Shown one piece after another: positions 7,661 through 16,490 of a stretch of DNA of 64,000 bases. The stretch is taken from assembly GCF_000759025.1 (NCBI RefSeq), contig NZ_JPOS01000002.1:1-64000 (forward strand). Reading direction: 5' to 3'. The notes beneath the pieces are model-generated. The model saw only the letters and a program-made list of their open reading frames with translations, searched no databases and was not told the origin of the DNA. Position 1 is the first letter of the stretch; each line of letters begins with the position of its first letter. Both the position numbers and the translations under genes were made by a program. This DNA is from Phaeodactylibacter xiamenensis (GTDB lineage: Bacteria; Bacteroidota; Bacteroidia; Chitinophagales; Saprospiraceae).

Positions 7661-7690
7661 TTAACCGTTACTAGCCGTTATTAACCGTTA
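7661..7690. repeat. Three 10-bp tandem repeats upstream of the recombinase promoter
   Basis: TTAACCGTTA, CTAGCCGTTA and TTAACCGTTA follow each other with exactly helical spacing. Each contains the near-palindrome TAAC-C-GTTA (the middle copy degenerate). They lie about 35 bp upstream of the proposed -33 box, so they could be an operator or an architectural binding site for the recombinase. Confidence 0.6.
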
Positions 7691-7790
7691 AAAACAGATA
7701 TAGGGTTTTCTAGACAGGAAATAGTGCCTGTAAGGAACACTTAACTGAGTCATCAATAGTGAATAAAGATGCTACGTTGGAATCTCTTTG

Positions 7791-7979
7791 TCACTCCAGC
7801 GGACTTAGTCCTATTGAATCTCTCCTGAAGTCTACGGCGCTTTTTTCTTCAATGGACAAGGGGCTTCTTTCCTGACCGGAGCCTACCTTGCACCCGGTTA
7901 ACAACAGTAAGGCTCCGGTCTGCAATACGATTACTGCCCGAAGATTTACTATATTCCTAATCAGCTTCAGCAAGCCCAT
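7791..7979 (-). CDS. Small putative lipoprotein
   Basis: This 62-residue product has a hydrophobic N-terminal segment ending in a plausible lipobox, LLLTGC, near residue 30, followed by a short polar tail. Its start overlaps the end of the SH3b gene by 13 bp, which suggests translational coupling. No family was recognised. It may simply be a short reading frame, but the lipobox and overlap favour a real gene. Confidence 0.45.
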   Translation of the reverse strand: MGLLKLIRNIVNLRAVIVLQTGALLLLTGCKVGSGQERSPLSIEEKSAVDFRRDSIGLSPLE

Positions 7980-8674
7980 TCCCCGGAAATAATGACAATG
8001 CCCCTGTAGCTTTCTAGGGTAAAGCCTCCGGCATTCCAGCCCACATGGATTTTCCCATTCTCATCCTGTATGATACCGGAAACCTGCTTGTTTAGATGCA
8101 GGAGCAGCAGGTAGGCTTCTTCAACAGAGTATTCGGGCAGATTCATTTGAAACCCAAACCCTCCGGTGTGAAAATAGGAGGATACATACGCTCCATTACT
8201 GAACACGATCCTCTCCGTACCTAGAGTGGTCACGGTATCTCTTCGTTCCAGATAAATAGCGGTATCGCATACTTGCTTAAAGTAATCAGAGACGCTGGTG
8301 AATACCCCTGGATCAGACAGGGGTGCCCAACTGGACAAATAAGCATCAAATACAAAACCTTCCACCCCACCGTAAGCCACCTTCACCCAATGCCCGTGAA
8401 GTACAACGGCAAAAGGCTTATCATCGAAGGCAGTACCCCGGTCGGTAAGTTTCTGGGAATGATATTGATATTCATTAATGGTTTTGTTGCCCCGGGAAAT
8501 TACTGCTGCTCCAAACGGTATAGCAGCAATGACTTCAGACTGCAACTCAGGTGCCTTCCTCATATTCAAACCGGATGCAGCCCAGACGTGCAACTCATCT
8601 CCTGCCTGATATGTAACAATGGCAGCCCCTAATATTGGAGCCATTAAGCCCATGACAACAAGTGTAATCTTCAT
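7967..8674 (-). CDS. Exported protein with bacterial SH3 domain
   Basis: This 235-residue protein has an N-terminal hydrophobic export or anchor segment. A bacterial SH3 domain follows at about residues 26-115, recognised from LNMRKAPELQSEVIAAIPFG and the closing WVKVAYGGVEGFV. The remaining 120 residues contain YSVEEAYLLLLHLNKQ and a beta-rich end that I do not recognise. SH3b domains commonly bind peptidoglycan or act as targeting modules in exported proteins. It precedes the small lipoprotein gene with an overlap. The 290 bp upstream hold no clear feature. Confidence 0.75.
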   Translation of the reverse strand: MKITLVVMGLMAPILGAAIVTYQAGDELHVWAASGLNMRKAPELQSEVIAAIPFGAAVISRGNKTINEYQYHSQKLTDRGTAFDDKPFAVVLHGHWVKVAYGGVEGFVFDAYLSSWAPLSDPGVFTSVSDYFKQVCDTAIYLERRDTVTTLGTERIVFSNGAYVSSYFHTGGFGFQMNLPEYSVEEAYLLLLHLNKQVSGIIQDENGKIHVGWNAGGFTLESYRGIVIISGEWAC

Positions 8675-8964
8675 GCCGGTAATTATTGCTTTCCCTGTTT
8701 TGCTATTTGTCCCCTTATTAGGGAACAGTGCACAACGCAGCGTTATAGTTTCTGCTGCACTGTATTGCTGCTCAGTTCTATTTCAGCACTCATCGACAGG
8801 GAAAATGGTAACGATCTTGAAACATAACAAGCCGTTGCAGACGCATGCCTGTACTACATTTGAAGCCAATTGGCTAAAAAGCTTCAACTTGAATACATCC
8901 ATATGTGCAACAGTCAAGTTGGAACCATATGCCCTCTCTTTGTAGAGGCCCCTTTCTGCAAGGT

Positions 8965-9465
8965 CTACGCTGCTGCAATGATGATGAGCGCCCCCAAAAC
9001 GGAAATAATGCCAAGCACTAAACCTGCGATTGCCAAACCTTTCCCAGTCCTCACTTCCGGCTCTTTTTTGATTCTGCTTAGTGCTATAGCGCTGAAGACA
9101 ATCCCTAAAGTTCCCAGAATGATACCGAGAATGAATATCCCCACAAGACCGGTAACAAACCCTGCAATGGCCAGTCCGTCTATTTCAGCCTGCTCCAGCG
9201 CCCCTCTGGGACTTAAATCCTTATTTTTCTTTAGTTTCCTCTTGACAAATTTTAAAGCGATTTTCTCTTTCAAGGTCAGCTTCCTCCCTATCTCAGCCTG
9301 CAACTCGCTCTTGCTTTTACTGACCAGAGATTCCGGGCTAAGGTCAAACACCGATGCCGGGCGATCACCGGTATCAACCGCCGGCATTACAGCAGCATGC
9401 CCTCTAAAGGAATTGAAAACAAAACAAATGGCAAGAATGCCAATCAGCGTTAAACGATGACTCAT
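8965..9465 (-). CDS. Exported DUF4190-like membrane protein
   Basis: This 166-residue protein has an N-terminal signal peptide (ILAICFVFNSFRGHAA) and a charged stretch at about 45-90 with LTLKEKIALKFVKRKLKKN. The C-terminal pair of Gly-rich membrane helices, GLAIAGFVTGLVGIF and KGLAIAGLVLGIISVLGALI, is typical of DUF4190-like small membrane proteins. In Bacteroidota such proteins, with a basic helix before two GLAIAG segments, are numerous and uncharacterised. It stands alone, without a close neighbour on the same strand. Confidence 0.75.
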   Translation of the reverse strand: MSHRLTLIGILAICFVFNSFRGHAAVMPAVDTGDRPASVFDLSPESLVSKSKSELQAEIGRKLTLKEKIALKFVKRKLKKNKDLSPRGALEQAEIDGLAIAGFVTGLVGIFILGIILGTLGIVFSAIALSRIKKEPEVRTGKGLAIAGLVLGIISVLGALIIIAAA

Positions 9466-9568
9466 GTTGATTGATGTTAATTGGTGAAAAATGCGGTTTT
9501 GAAACTTATTTCAGTGTCTGTTGTCTCAAGAGACGCTTTGCAGCTGAAAGCTCCCTGGCTGATCTACA

Positions 9569-10321
9569 CTAAAGCTTGTCCTTCGCGGGGATCCCCAAAT
9601 AATACACGGCCCCCACAACATACCGCCACCGGGCATGCAGGCTCTCAAAATCGGGATTACTGTTGTGCCGGAAGATAGCACCGTAAGCCTCCCAGCCAGC
9701 ATTGAGGGCATAACTTGCCTTTACAAAGGGCTCCGTATGAAAAGGCATATAGTCGATTTCCCGAAGCGGAAGGGTTTCCGACGGAATGACGGCAATGTAT
9801 TCATAGGTAATCGTGGAGTTGCGGTTGTTCGTACTTAGTGTGTACAGCATTCGCATGCCAAAACTGACCGACACCCGGCCTTCCCGAAAACCTGCTGATA
9901 AGGGAAGCGTAAGAAAATACGTTCTGCGGTCCCTGTACTCTTCAACTCGAGTCAGCCCGAATGCAAAATCCGAGTCAAATCCCCGACTGTATACCCGGTG
10001 AGCGCGATTTAAATTCAAGCCTAACCCAAAAAACACCGGCACTTCCCAAAAGCTCATCTCTGCCAGCCCTCCTACCGTTAGTAAAGGCCGGAAGGAAACT
10101 TCAAAATCCTGCCGCATTACCTCCTCCCCGTTATTGAACTGCTCAATACCAATGCCTGCCTGTACGCCATACCTGAAAACCTGCGCGCCAAGCTGACAGC
10201 TAAACATTACTAGTAGCAAAATGAGCCCTGCTTTTGAATTTCCTATAATCAAGCCTGGTCTGTTTGATAAAAAACGGTTAACGTAATACTGAAAACCTTT
10301 TTGACCGAGATACTCCGGCAC
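9569..10321 (-). CDS. Outer-membrane beta-barrel protein, tandem paralogue 1
   Basis: The protein has an amphipathic beta-strand pattern, a signal-like hydrophobic stretch ending LGAQ about 45 residues in, and a terminal barrel strand. It is clearly paralogous to the gene at 10391-11089. Shared features are a YGVQAGIG/YGLEGGVG start, a FDSDFAFGL/FDSDFTYGL motif, a following charged arginine-rich turn, and LTLPLSAGF/LTMPLSIGF. The annotated start gives an unusually long pre-signal segment, so the true start may be an alternative codon nearer the hydrophobic core. Function is unknown. Such 8- to 10-stranded barrels in Bacteroidota are often structural or T9SS-associated. Confidence 0.7.
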   Translation of the reverse strand: MPEYLGQKGFQYYVNRFLSNRPGLIIGNSKAGLILLLVMFSCQLGAQVFRYGVQAGIGIEQFNNGEEVMRQDFEVSFRPLLTVGGLAEMSFWEVPVFFGLGLNLNRAHRVYSRGFDSDFAFGLTRVEEYRDRRTYFLTLPLSAGFREGRVSVSFGMRMLYTLSTNNRNSTITYEYIAVIPSETLPLREIDYMPFHTEPFVKASYALNAGWEAYGAIFRHNSNPDFESLHARWRYVVGAVYYLGIPAKDKL

Positions 10322-10390
10322 GACTGCTTGACTAAAAGGTAAGAGAATTCTAGCTGAATATGCTCAAGCTAGTGGATTGTGTGTATAATC

Positions 10391-11089
10391 TTAGTCCTTC
10401 ACTTCCGTAGCGGTCCCCCCTAAATCAAATGCACCAAGCGTATATAGTGCGCCCACTGCAAACCGCCAACGTCCGAAAATAGCTTCATAACTATAATTCC
10501 AGCGATAACGAAAGAACATGCCGTATACTTCAAGACCGGGCTTTATTGCTGCACTGCATTTCAAAAAGGGCTCTGAAAAGGTCGTACGCTGGCCCGGAAC
10601 ATACAATCTGCCTTTCTCCACTTTGTCTTCACCGTAATAACTCAGAGATAGCTCTGACTTGCTTTCATTGCGCCATAATATCCTGGAAAAGCGCCAACCG
10701 AAGTTTATCCTCAAAAAGCTATATTCAAACCCTATGGAAAGGGGCATGGTCAGCGTGTAAGCCTTGCTGTTCCTGTTCTCCACTACCCGGGCTAATCCGT
10801 AGGTGAAGTCACTGTCGAAGGCATACCGGTACTTCCGGTGTACCCGGCTTAAGGCCAACCCCGATTCAAAGAACCAATGCTGGCTTTTTTTGTACCGAAG
10901 AAAGCCTCCTGCGGAAAATACAGGTATTCGTGAAGATTCAAATTCGGTAGTGGCACGAGAGTGAAATACTTCGTCCTTGTACTCATCCATCCCTACCCCA
11001 CCCTCGAGTCCGTAAGTCCAGCTTTGAGCGGAAAGATCAACAACAAACAGGAGCAGGGCTAGAAGGAAAAACCGTGATTTACCGGACAT
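10391..11089 (-). CDS. Outer-membrane beta-barrel protein, tandem paralogue 2
   Basis: This 232-residue protein has a clear signal peptide (FFLLALLLFVVDLSAQ) followed by alternating beta-strands. It shares its core motifs and order with its neighbour at 9569-10321, 69 bp downstream, so the pair arose by duplication and probably forms a transcription unit. No enzymatic residues were recognised. An outer-membrane barrel role is inferred from the signal peptide, strand pattern and lack of internal hydrophobic helices. Confidence 0.75.
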   Translation of the reverse strand: MSGKSRFFLLALLLFVVDLSAQSWTYGLEGGVGMDEYKDEVFHSRATTEFESSRIPVFSAGGFLRYKKSQHWFFESGLALSRVHRKYRYAFDSDFTYGLARVVENRNSKAYTLTMPLSIGFEYSFLRINFGWRFSRILWRNESKSELSLSYYGEDKVEKGRLYVPGQRTTFSEPFLKCSAAIKPGLEVYGMFFRYRWNYSYEAIFGRWRFAVGALYTLGAFDLGGTATEVKD

Positions 11090-11150
11090 GATTTAAAGCT
11101 GAAATGTATGATTTTGACTACCGCAAGTCAGCAAATGATCTGACATCCCC

Positions 11151-11897
11151 TTACAAATAATACCGCAGGCCCATCTCCAGCCCCAACCCGAGCAACCTTT
11201 CCTGTACCGGCCCTTTACGAAGGTTGTTCAACTGATAGCGGCCTATAAGCTGAGTGAAGCCGGAAAGCGACTGTGTCAGATTGAGGTTGCCACCTACCGA
11301 CAAGAAACCAATGAAGTTGAGCCGGTTCATGGACTCCCGGACCTCGGTAACCGAAGTACCGCCTTCGTAGGAACGCTGCTGCACCAAAGTTCGCCAGTAA
11401 ATGGCAGGGGAAATACCCACTTCGAAGTAGGGCTCGCAGATGGAGTTGATGAGTGTATACTTCACGCCCACCGGAAATTCAAACATCTGATATTCATACC
11501 GGTATTCTGATCCAAAGGGCTCGAATTCCTTCCCGACCGTATTAATGTCTTGTGCCGGGTCAAAGGATTCTACCGGGCTTGTCGTAAAGCCAGGATTGGC
11601 ATAGCGTGCGCCTGCTTTGATGGCCAGAGAAGGGCTGAGCCCCAAATAGTAATTAAACCCCAAACGGTAATTGAGCTTGTTGTTCTCGTAGCCCTGCCGG
11701 TTGCTGATCATCGGTGCGGCAGCTTCGTCGGCGGTGTTGCCACTGATCAGGTGAAAACCGAAGTCTCCACCAACCACTACATCAAAGGCGTCTTGCTGCC
11801 GCCAACCGGAACGGCCGTATTGTGCACATAAGTCGCTTGCAGAAGATAAAAAAAGGAGGGTTATAATTCCGAAGAGGGGAAAACTGAGGTTTTTCAT
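11151..11897 (-). CDS. Outer-membrane beta-barrel protein (PorT-like fold)
   Basis: This 248-residue protein starts MKNLSFPLFGIITLLF, with a signal peptide ending near LCAQ. The mature part shows repeating barrel strands: VVVGGDFGFHL, LNYRLGFNYYLGL, LAIKAGARYANPG, FEFPVGVKYTL and a terminal LGLELGLRYYL-type strand. This layout is typical of the PorT/OMP_b-brl families that crowd Bacteroidota outer membranes. It is not close in sequence to the tandem pair downstream, although it lies on the same strand and could be co-transcribed with them. Confidence 0.75.
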   Translation of the reverse strand: MKNLSFPLFGIITLLFLSSASDLCAQYGRSGWRQQDAFDVVVGGDFGFHLISGNTADEAAAPMISNRQGYENNKLNYRLGFNYYLGLSPSLAIKAGARYANPGFTTSPVESFDPAQDINTVGKEFEPFGSEYRYEYQMFEFPVGVKYTLINSICEPYFEVGISPAIYWRTLVQQRSYEGGTSVTEVRESMNRLNFIGFLSVGGNLNLTQSLSGFTQLIGRYQLNNLRKGPVQERLLGLGLEMGLRYYL

Positions 11898-12017
11898 GGC
11901 AGGTAGTTATTAAATTTGAAGGATTGACACAAAATTAAAAACCTGCTTTGCCTATATTTATTGTGGTTTTTTAATGGAAACCTCTTACCTTAACAAGACA
12001 ATAATTTTTAAGCATCT

Positions 12018-12395
12018 ATGAAAACGCCGCCCTCTACCGAAAAGCGTACCTGCAAAATTTGTGGACTGCCGATCAAAGGCAGGGCCGATAAGGTCTTTTG
12101 CTCTTCTACCTGTAAGAATGCCTACCACGTGGGCTTGCGCAAAGCTACATCCGAAGCGGTGCAGCAGACCGATAAAATCCTCCATCGAAACCGGTCTATC
12201 CTAATCGAAATTATGGATGGAAATACCACGCAGCGTAAAGTCAACCGCTCAGAACTGGATAAGAAAAAATTCAATTACAAATACATCACCGGCTATTCCA
12301 TCAATTCACGGGGTAAAACTTACCACCATGTCTATGACTTTAGCTGGATGGAGTTCTCGAACCAGGAAATTCTTATCGTAAAACGAGGAGCGTAA
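12018..12395 (+). CDS. Zinc-ribbon protein of unknown function
   Basis: This 125-residue protein has a compact N-terminal zinc ribbon: two CxxC/CxxxC half-sites (CKIC near residue 12 and CSSTC near residue 28). The remaining 85 residues contain an amphipathic helix and a beta-hairpin region (GYSINSRGKTYHHVYDF). The family is widespread in Bacteroidota and uncharacterised. It is monocistronic and divergent from the barrel genes to the left. Nucleic-acid or protein binding is plausible from the ribbon, but unproven. Confidence 0.75.
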   Translation: MKTPPSTEKRTCKICGLPIKGRADKVFCSSTCKNAYHVGLRKATSEAVQQTDKILHRNRSILIEIMDGNTTQRKVNRSELDKKKFNYKYITGYSINSRGKTYHHVYDFSWMEFSNQEILIVKRGA

Positions 12396-12810
12396 CAAAG
12401 TGGACAACCGGACCAATTGAGCATTGATAATCAAAGAATTGCAACTACACCTAAAATAATCCTGTAACCATTTGCAAAAGGCTTCGCCGACCATAAGTCG
12501 CAAAGCCTACTCCTCCTAAAGTGCTTTATTGCGATCACCAGACAAGCGCGTCTTCGCTTACAATGTTAATTTAGGCTTTTTTTTATTCTTGTGCAACCCA
12601 TAATTGAAAAATCATAGCTCTCGCTTCCGATTTTAAGAGCTTTTTTGGAGCGGTTCCCTCATGAAAATCAAGGATTTATGATTCTGGCGAAGTCACTAAA
12701 TTTGAGCTTAGCGGGCTAAATGAAAATTTACTGAGGAAGTCAGAGCTTGCCCCGCATTTCTACGGGGTTCATAAAGCGTTGATTTGCAACAGGAACGAGC
12801 TCCAAACTCT
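12396..12810. other. Gene-free interval with a possible terminator
   Basis: No coding frame is credible here. The only distinct element is a 6 bp stem, 12616-12621 with 12636-12641, followed by a T run to 12646, a weak plus-strand terminator about 220 bp after the zinc-ribbon gene. An imperfect hairpin around 12479-12510 is a second candidate. Confidence 0.4.
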
Positions 12811-15252
12811 CTAAAGCTCATACAAATACAAGCTCCCTTCATAATAACAAAGGATAAGCAACCGCTCTTCCTCCGCCAAAACAGCGGCCGGTGCATCAGC
12901 CGCTACAGGGAAACCCGGCTGTACCTTGCCATCCATGCCGAGCACCCATAACCTGCGGGCATCAGCACTAAACCCCATCAACAGACCTTCGTCTTTCCAT
13001 TCCTTATATTGTACGCTGTGCAGGGGCGCACCTACCGACCATTTTTGTACTTCCCGGAAATCCGTGCCTTCGTAACTGAACAGGCGCAGAGAAGCGTTGT
13101 CCCACATCAAATAATCGCCTCGCTCATCACCCACTATATCCTCAAACCGAAACTGTACAGCTCCCTCATGATTGGGCATAAGCGATAACCGGAAAGTCTG
13201 CCCTTCCAGATTAAAAACCTGCACATAACCATCAGATTGACCCACTGCAATACGCTGTTGTTGAGGCCCCAACCGCAGATAAGGAGGAGAAATGGCTTTC
13301 GCACGAAGTGGTAATGTATCGAGCTTCAATCGGCCGAGACGGTCAAAGAGATAAAGACGGCCGCTTTCCGATAGCACAGTTATATAATCTTGCCCCTGAT
13401 ACTGCGAATGCTGAACAGGAAAGGAAACCAGCGTGTCGGCCACCTGATTAGGCCCCCAACCGGTCAAAAAACGGCCGTCCTGATCGTACCCATATATGCG
13501 TTGATCCCGGCTAGCGACCCAAAGAGCATAAACTACCGGTTGTTCCAGCACGCTTACCTCAAGAGGGGACTGAATACCCGAGGGAACCCTTAGTGGAAAA
13601 GGAGCATGCGCTTTTCCCTGCCAGTCCAGAACATGTACCTGATCACCGGCAGCAAAAGCAATGCCGGCTCTTCGTCCTCCATCTAAATACAGGGGCTGCG
13701 GCGCTCCCTTGATGCTGTCCCGAAGCGGATAAGCCCAGCGAACGTTCCCTTCCAGGCCCCGGCAAACCAAACCACTGCTTGCCTCCTGAACCAGAATGCT
13801 TTGCTCTAACAAAAAAGGACCAGCAATAATGGTTTCCTCCAGTGGTAATTGCCATACCAGCGCCGCCGCCAAACCAGAACGCTGCTCTTGCCTGCGGCTA
13901 TCCAGGCTGATTGATCCATCTTCATAAATTGCCCCGGTGGTGGAGGACCAGCCACTCCAGAAAGTGCCTGCCCCTATGTCTTCCCCTATCATCAACTGAT
14001 CGACAAGCCGGGCTGATCGCCCGTGATGACTGTACCACCATGCAGCAGGCCTTTTGGTGGAATCCAGCGCGACCCGGTTATTGAAGGTGGCATCCTGCAA
14101 AAGCGAAAGCCCCAATGCACGGGCATTCATCACCTGCTCTATGCCTGCCCGGGAAGGGCTCAGGGCTACATAATCTCCAAGAAACACAATGTACGGGTTG
14201 CGAAGCCCTCCCCGAATAAAAGAGCTGAATAAACCATCACCCAACACCTGACGAACTTCAAACATTTGATAGGAAAATTCTTCCAGCACACCCAGCTCTG
14301 AACTCAACCGAATAAGATAATCGGATGGGTCGCCTCCATTAACCGAAAGCAGTAGTACCCGATTGTCAGGATACTCCCCCGGAAGAGCCAGCTGTGCAAC
14401 TACCTTGTGCTTGCCCAACCACGGGTTTATAAAACGGGATAAGGGATTCTGCGCTGATATAGCCACGGCAGGAGCAGCAGTACTCCAGGCCAGTTGTATT
14501 GGCAAGTACTCAGCAATCGATTCCATGGACGGAATAACACTCCGATTATCCCGGGAATGCAACCGCCCACGAACCTGTAACCGCTCACGCCCTAAAGCAG
14601 TCAGGTGAAGCTGATAATCCGATTTTTCAAGCTCCTGAAGCCATGCAGACAGAGCACCGCCTGCCCTACCACTGAAAAAAGCCGATAGGTTCTCTACTGA
14701 TACTGTAATCCCAGTATCCGCAACACCCTGCCATTCTTTTTGCCCGCCCTCTAAGGTTGCTATCATCGCTTCCACTAATCGTGACTGTGTGCCGGCTAGC
14801 CAGAGGTTGCGGTACTGTGCTACCCATATCCGCCCTGAGAGGACATATAAAGGCACGCCCCGGTAGATTGAGGCCGGCTCCTGAGCAGCAATACTCCGGG
14901 CTGCTACAGGTAGGCCACCGTGCTTAGCCACTGACCAACCGTAAGTGCCGGTGCCTATTTGTTGCAACATCCAAAGCCCATCCTCCCAGGCAGAGTCGAT
15001 ACTCAGAATGTCTGATCGGCCGCGCTCCAGCTCCACTACCAATGTCATTTTGTCCGCTACCAGCATATCAATTATTGAAAAATCCTTATCTTCGCTAGGC
15101 AAAGATCGGAACACAATAGCAGTTGCAGGCGGTACTGCCTCCTCAACTGTACAAGGATAAATTACTAATCGATATATTGCCAGAATTACTCCGCAACACA
15201 CTCCTGCAACACCGACCCATTTTAAATGAGATCGCTCTGATTGACCGGTCAC
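12811..15252 (-). CDS. Membrane-anchored periplasmic protein with C-terminal beta-propeller
   Basis: This 813-residue protein has one N-terminal membrane segment (about residues 12-30), so most of it should be periplasmic. The first two-thirds form a large domain I cannot assign, with recurring alpha/beta units. From about residue 480 onward, strands repeat with a PQQ/WD-propeller flavour: VLDWQGKAHAPFPLRVPSG, IYGYDQDGRFLTGWGPN, LYLFDRLGRLKLDTLPL, VQVFNLEGQTFRLSLMP, LWVLGMDGKVQPGFP. Each is a D-x-x-G-type blade turn. Propellers of this kind often scaffold envelope assemblies. The gene stands alone and is divergent from the DUF423 gene. No enzyme function is visible. Confidence 0.7.
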   Translation of the reverse strand: MTGQSERSHLKWVGVAGVCCGVILAIYRLVIYPCTVEEAVPPATAIVFRSLPSEDKDFSIIDMLVADKMTLVVELERGRSDILSIDSAWEDGLWMLQQIGTGTYGWSVAKHGGLPVAARSIAAQEPASIYRGVPLYVLSGRIWVAQYRNLWLAGTQSRLVEAMIATLEGGQKEWQGVADTGITVSVENLSAFFSGRAGGALSAWLQELEKSDYQLHLTALGRERLQVRGRLHSRDNRSVIPSMESIAEYLPIQLAWSTAAPAVAISAQNPLSRFINPWLGKHKVVAQLALPGEYPDNRVLLLSVNGGDPSDYLIRLSSELGVLEEFSYQMFEVRQVLGDGLFSSFIRGGLRNPYIVFLGDYVALSPSRAGIEQVMNARALGLSLLQDATFNNRVALDSTKRPAAWWYSHHGRSARLVDQLMIGEDIGAGTFWSGWSSTTGAIYEDGSISLDSRRQEQRSGLAAALVWQLPLEETIIAGPFLLEQSILVQEASSGLVCRGLEGNVRWAYPLRDSIKGAPQPLYLDGGRRAGIAFAAGDQVHVLDWQGKAHAPFPLRVPSGIQSPLEVSVLEQPVVYALWVASRDQRIYGYDQDGRFLTGWGPNQVADTLVSFPVQHSQYQGQDYITVLSESGRLYLFDRLGRLKLDTLPLRAKAISPPYLRLGPQQQRIAVGQSDGYVQVFNLEGQTFRLSLMPNHEGAVQFRFEDIVGDERGDYLMWDNASLRLFSYEGTDFREVQKWSVGAPLHSVQYKEWKDEGLLMGFSADARRLWVLGMDGKVQPGFPVAADAPAAVLAEEERLLILCYYEGSLYLYEL

Positions 15253-15289
15253 TTATTGCACGCTTTTTATTGACTCAATAACAAACTCT

Positions 15290-15712
15290 ATGAGAAAACC
15301 ATTTCTAAGACTCGGTGGTTTGATGGCCCTGCTCGCAGTTGCACTAGGTGCCTTCGGTTCACATGGCCTGAAAAATGCGGTGGATGCCGCAAGTGTTAAT
15401 ACTTTTGAAATCGGTGTGCGGTACCAGTTTTATCATGCTTTTGCCCTCCTCTCGGTAGGGCTGTTGCTGTACTGGCGCAAAAATAAACTCCTCACAGCCG
15501 CCGGCTGGCTTTTCATCGCCGGTATCGTTTTGTTCTCCGGCTCCTTGTACCTGCTCGCAATAAGCGAGTTATTCAGCCTGAACACTTCGGTACTTGGCCC
15601 CGTCACTCCCGTGGGAGGTGTGGCTTTTATAGCCGGCTGGGCGTGCTTCATACTGGCTACATTCCAGAAAAATGAAAAGTCCTACCGCCGCAAAGGCAGT
15701 GAAGAGGGCTGA
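15290..15712 (+). CDS. DUF423 family membrane protein
   Basis: This 140-residue, four-helix membrane protein has the DUF423 signature GAFGSHGLK near residue 22, a conserved RYQFYHAFALL helix, and the SGSLYLLA and TPVGGVAFIAGW segments. The family (E. coli YgdD is a member) is conserved across bacteria, sits in the inner membrane, and has no established biochemical role. Length is normal for the family. It starts 37 bp after the divergent propeller gene, so the two promoters lie in a very short interval. Confidence 0.9.
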   Translation: MRKPFLRLGGLMALLAVALGAFGSHGLKNAVDAASVNTFEIGVRYQFYHAFALLSVGLLLYWRKNKLLTAAGWLFIAGIVLFSGSLYLLAISELFSLNTSVLGPVTPVGGVAFIAGWACFILATFQKNEKSYRRKGSEEG

Positions 15713-15801
15713 TTACAGGCACAGCCGCGAACCTTAACATCTCACTTCGCACAAACAAAGGATGCTTCCCGTTGCAATACCGAACCAAAAAACAATCTCT
15801 A

Positions 15802-16413
15802 ATGAAAAAGGTATTTGTAACTGTTACCCTGATTGGGCTTTGCATCCAATTCCTGAGCGCACAGGGTGTTTATCTGGGGCCTCGTGTAGGCGCTACTTTT
15901 GCCAACGCTAAGGTAGATGGCGACAACGAGCCTGATTTTGACAACCGTACCTCTGTCCTTTTCGGTGGTTCACTGGAACTGGGACTGGGCGATTATTTCG
16001 CCATCCAACCTGAAGTAAGCTATATTCAACGGGGATTCGACGGTGGCGATGATGGTATCCTTGACCTCGCTCCTTCCGTCACCTTGAACTACCTGGATGT
16101 CGGCGGAATTCTCAAATTGAAAACAGGCAGCAGTGAGCAACTCAGCGCTTACCTTGGTGCCGGCCCATCCTACAGCTATTTACTGAGCGGAGAAGTGGGA
16201 GGACTGGACATTGATTTTGATGAAGAGGAAACCTTCAAACGTGGTGACTGGACCGCCAACTTTGCAGCGGGTGTTCAGCTGCCGCTTGGAAAAAGCTACC
16301 TCTTTGTTGATGTCCGCTACCTGCTTGGCCTTACTGATGTAAATGAAAACGATGATATAGAAGTCAGAAACCGGTCCTATGCAATTTCTGCCGGCCTAAT
16401 GCTTCCCTTGTAA
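15802..16413 (+). CDS. Outer-membrane beta-barrel (porin-like) protein
   Basis: The chosen start MKKVFVTVTLIG gives a canonical signal peptide ending LSAQ; an upstream in-frame Met would add ten polar residues. The mature protein begins GVYLGPRVGATFANAKVDG, typical of the 'outer membrane beta-barrel' family. It continues with alternating strands (LELGLGDYFAIQPEVSYIQRGF, then YLDVGGILKLKTG) to a barrel-closing strand with a hydrophobic C-terminus. It is followed after 22 bp by a strong bidirectional terminator. The likely role is structural or small-solute barrel; no ligand can be named. Confidence 0.85.
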   Translation: MKKVFVTVTLIGLCIQFLSAQGVYLGPRVGATFANAKVDGDNEPDFDNRTSVLFGGSLELGLGDYFAIQPEVSYIQRGFDGGDDGILDLAPSVTLNYLDVGGILKLKTGSSEQLSAYLGAGPSYSYLLSGEVGGLDIDFDEEETFKRGDWTANFAAGVQLPLGKSYLFVDVRYLLGLTDVNENDDIEVRNRSYAISAGLMLPL

Positions 16414-16435
16414 GCCTACCGGACAGATTGTAATT

Positions 16436-16476
16436 AAAAAGCGGCTTGCTGCATCTGTGCAGCAAGCCGCTTTTTT
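16436..16476. terminator. Bidirectional rho-independent terminator
   Basis: A 12 bp perfect stem (16441-16452 with 16459-16470, GCGGCTTGCTGC and complement) has a 6-base loop, flanked by A5 on the left and T6 on the right. It separates the convergent barrel gene and the respiratory block. Confidence 0.9.
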
Positions 16477-16490
16477 GCTTCTACAAAGCC

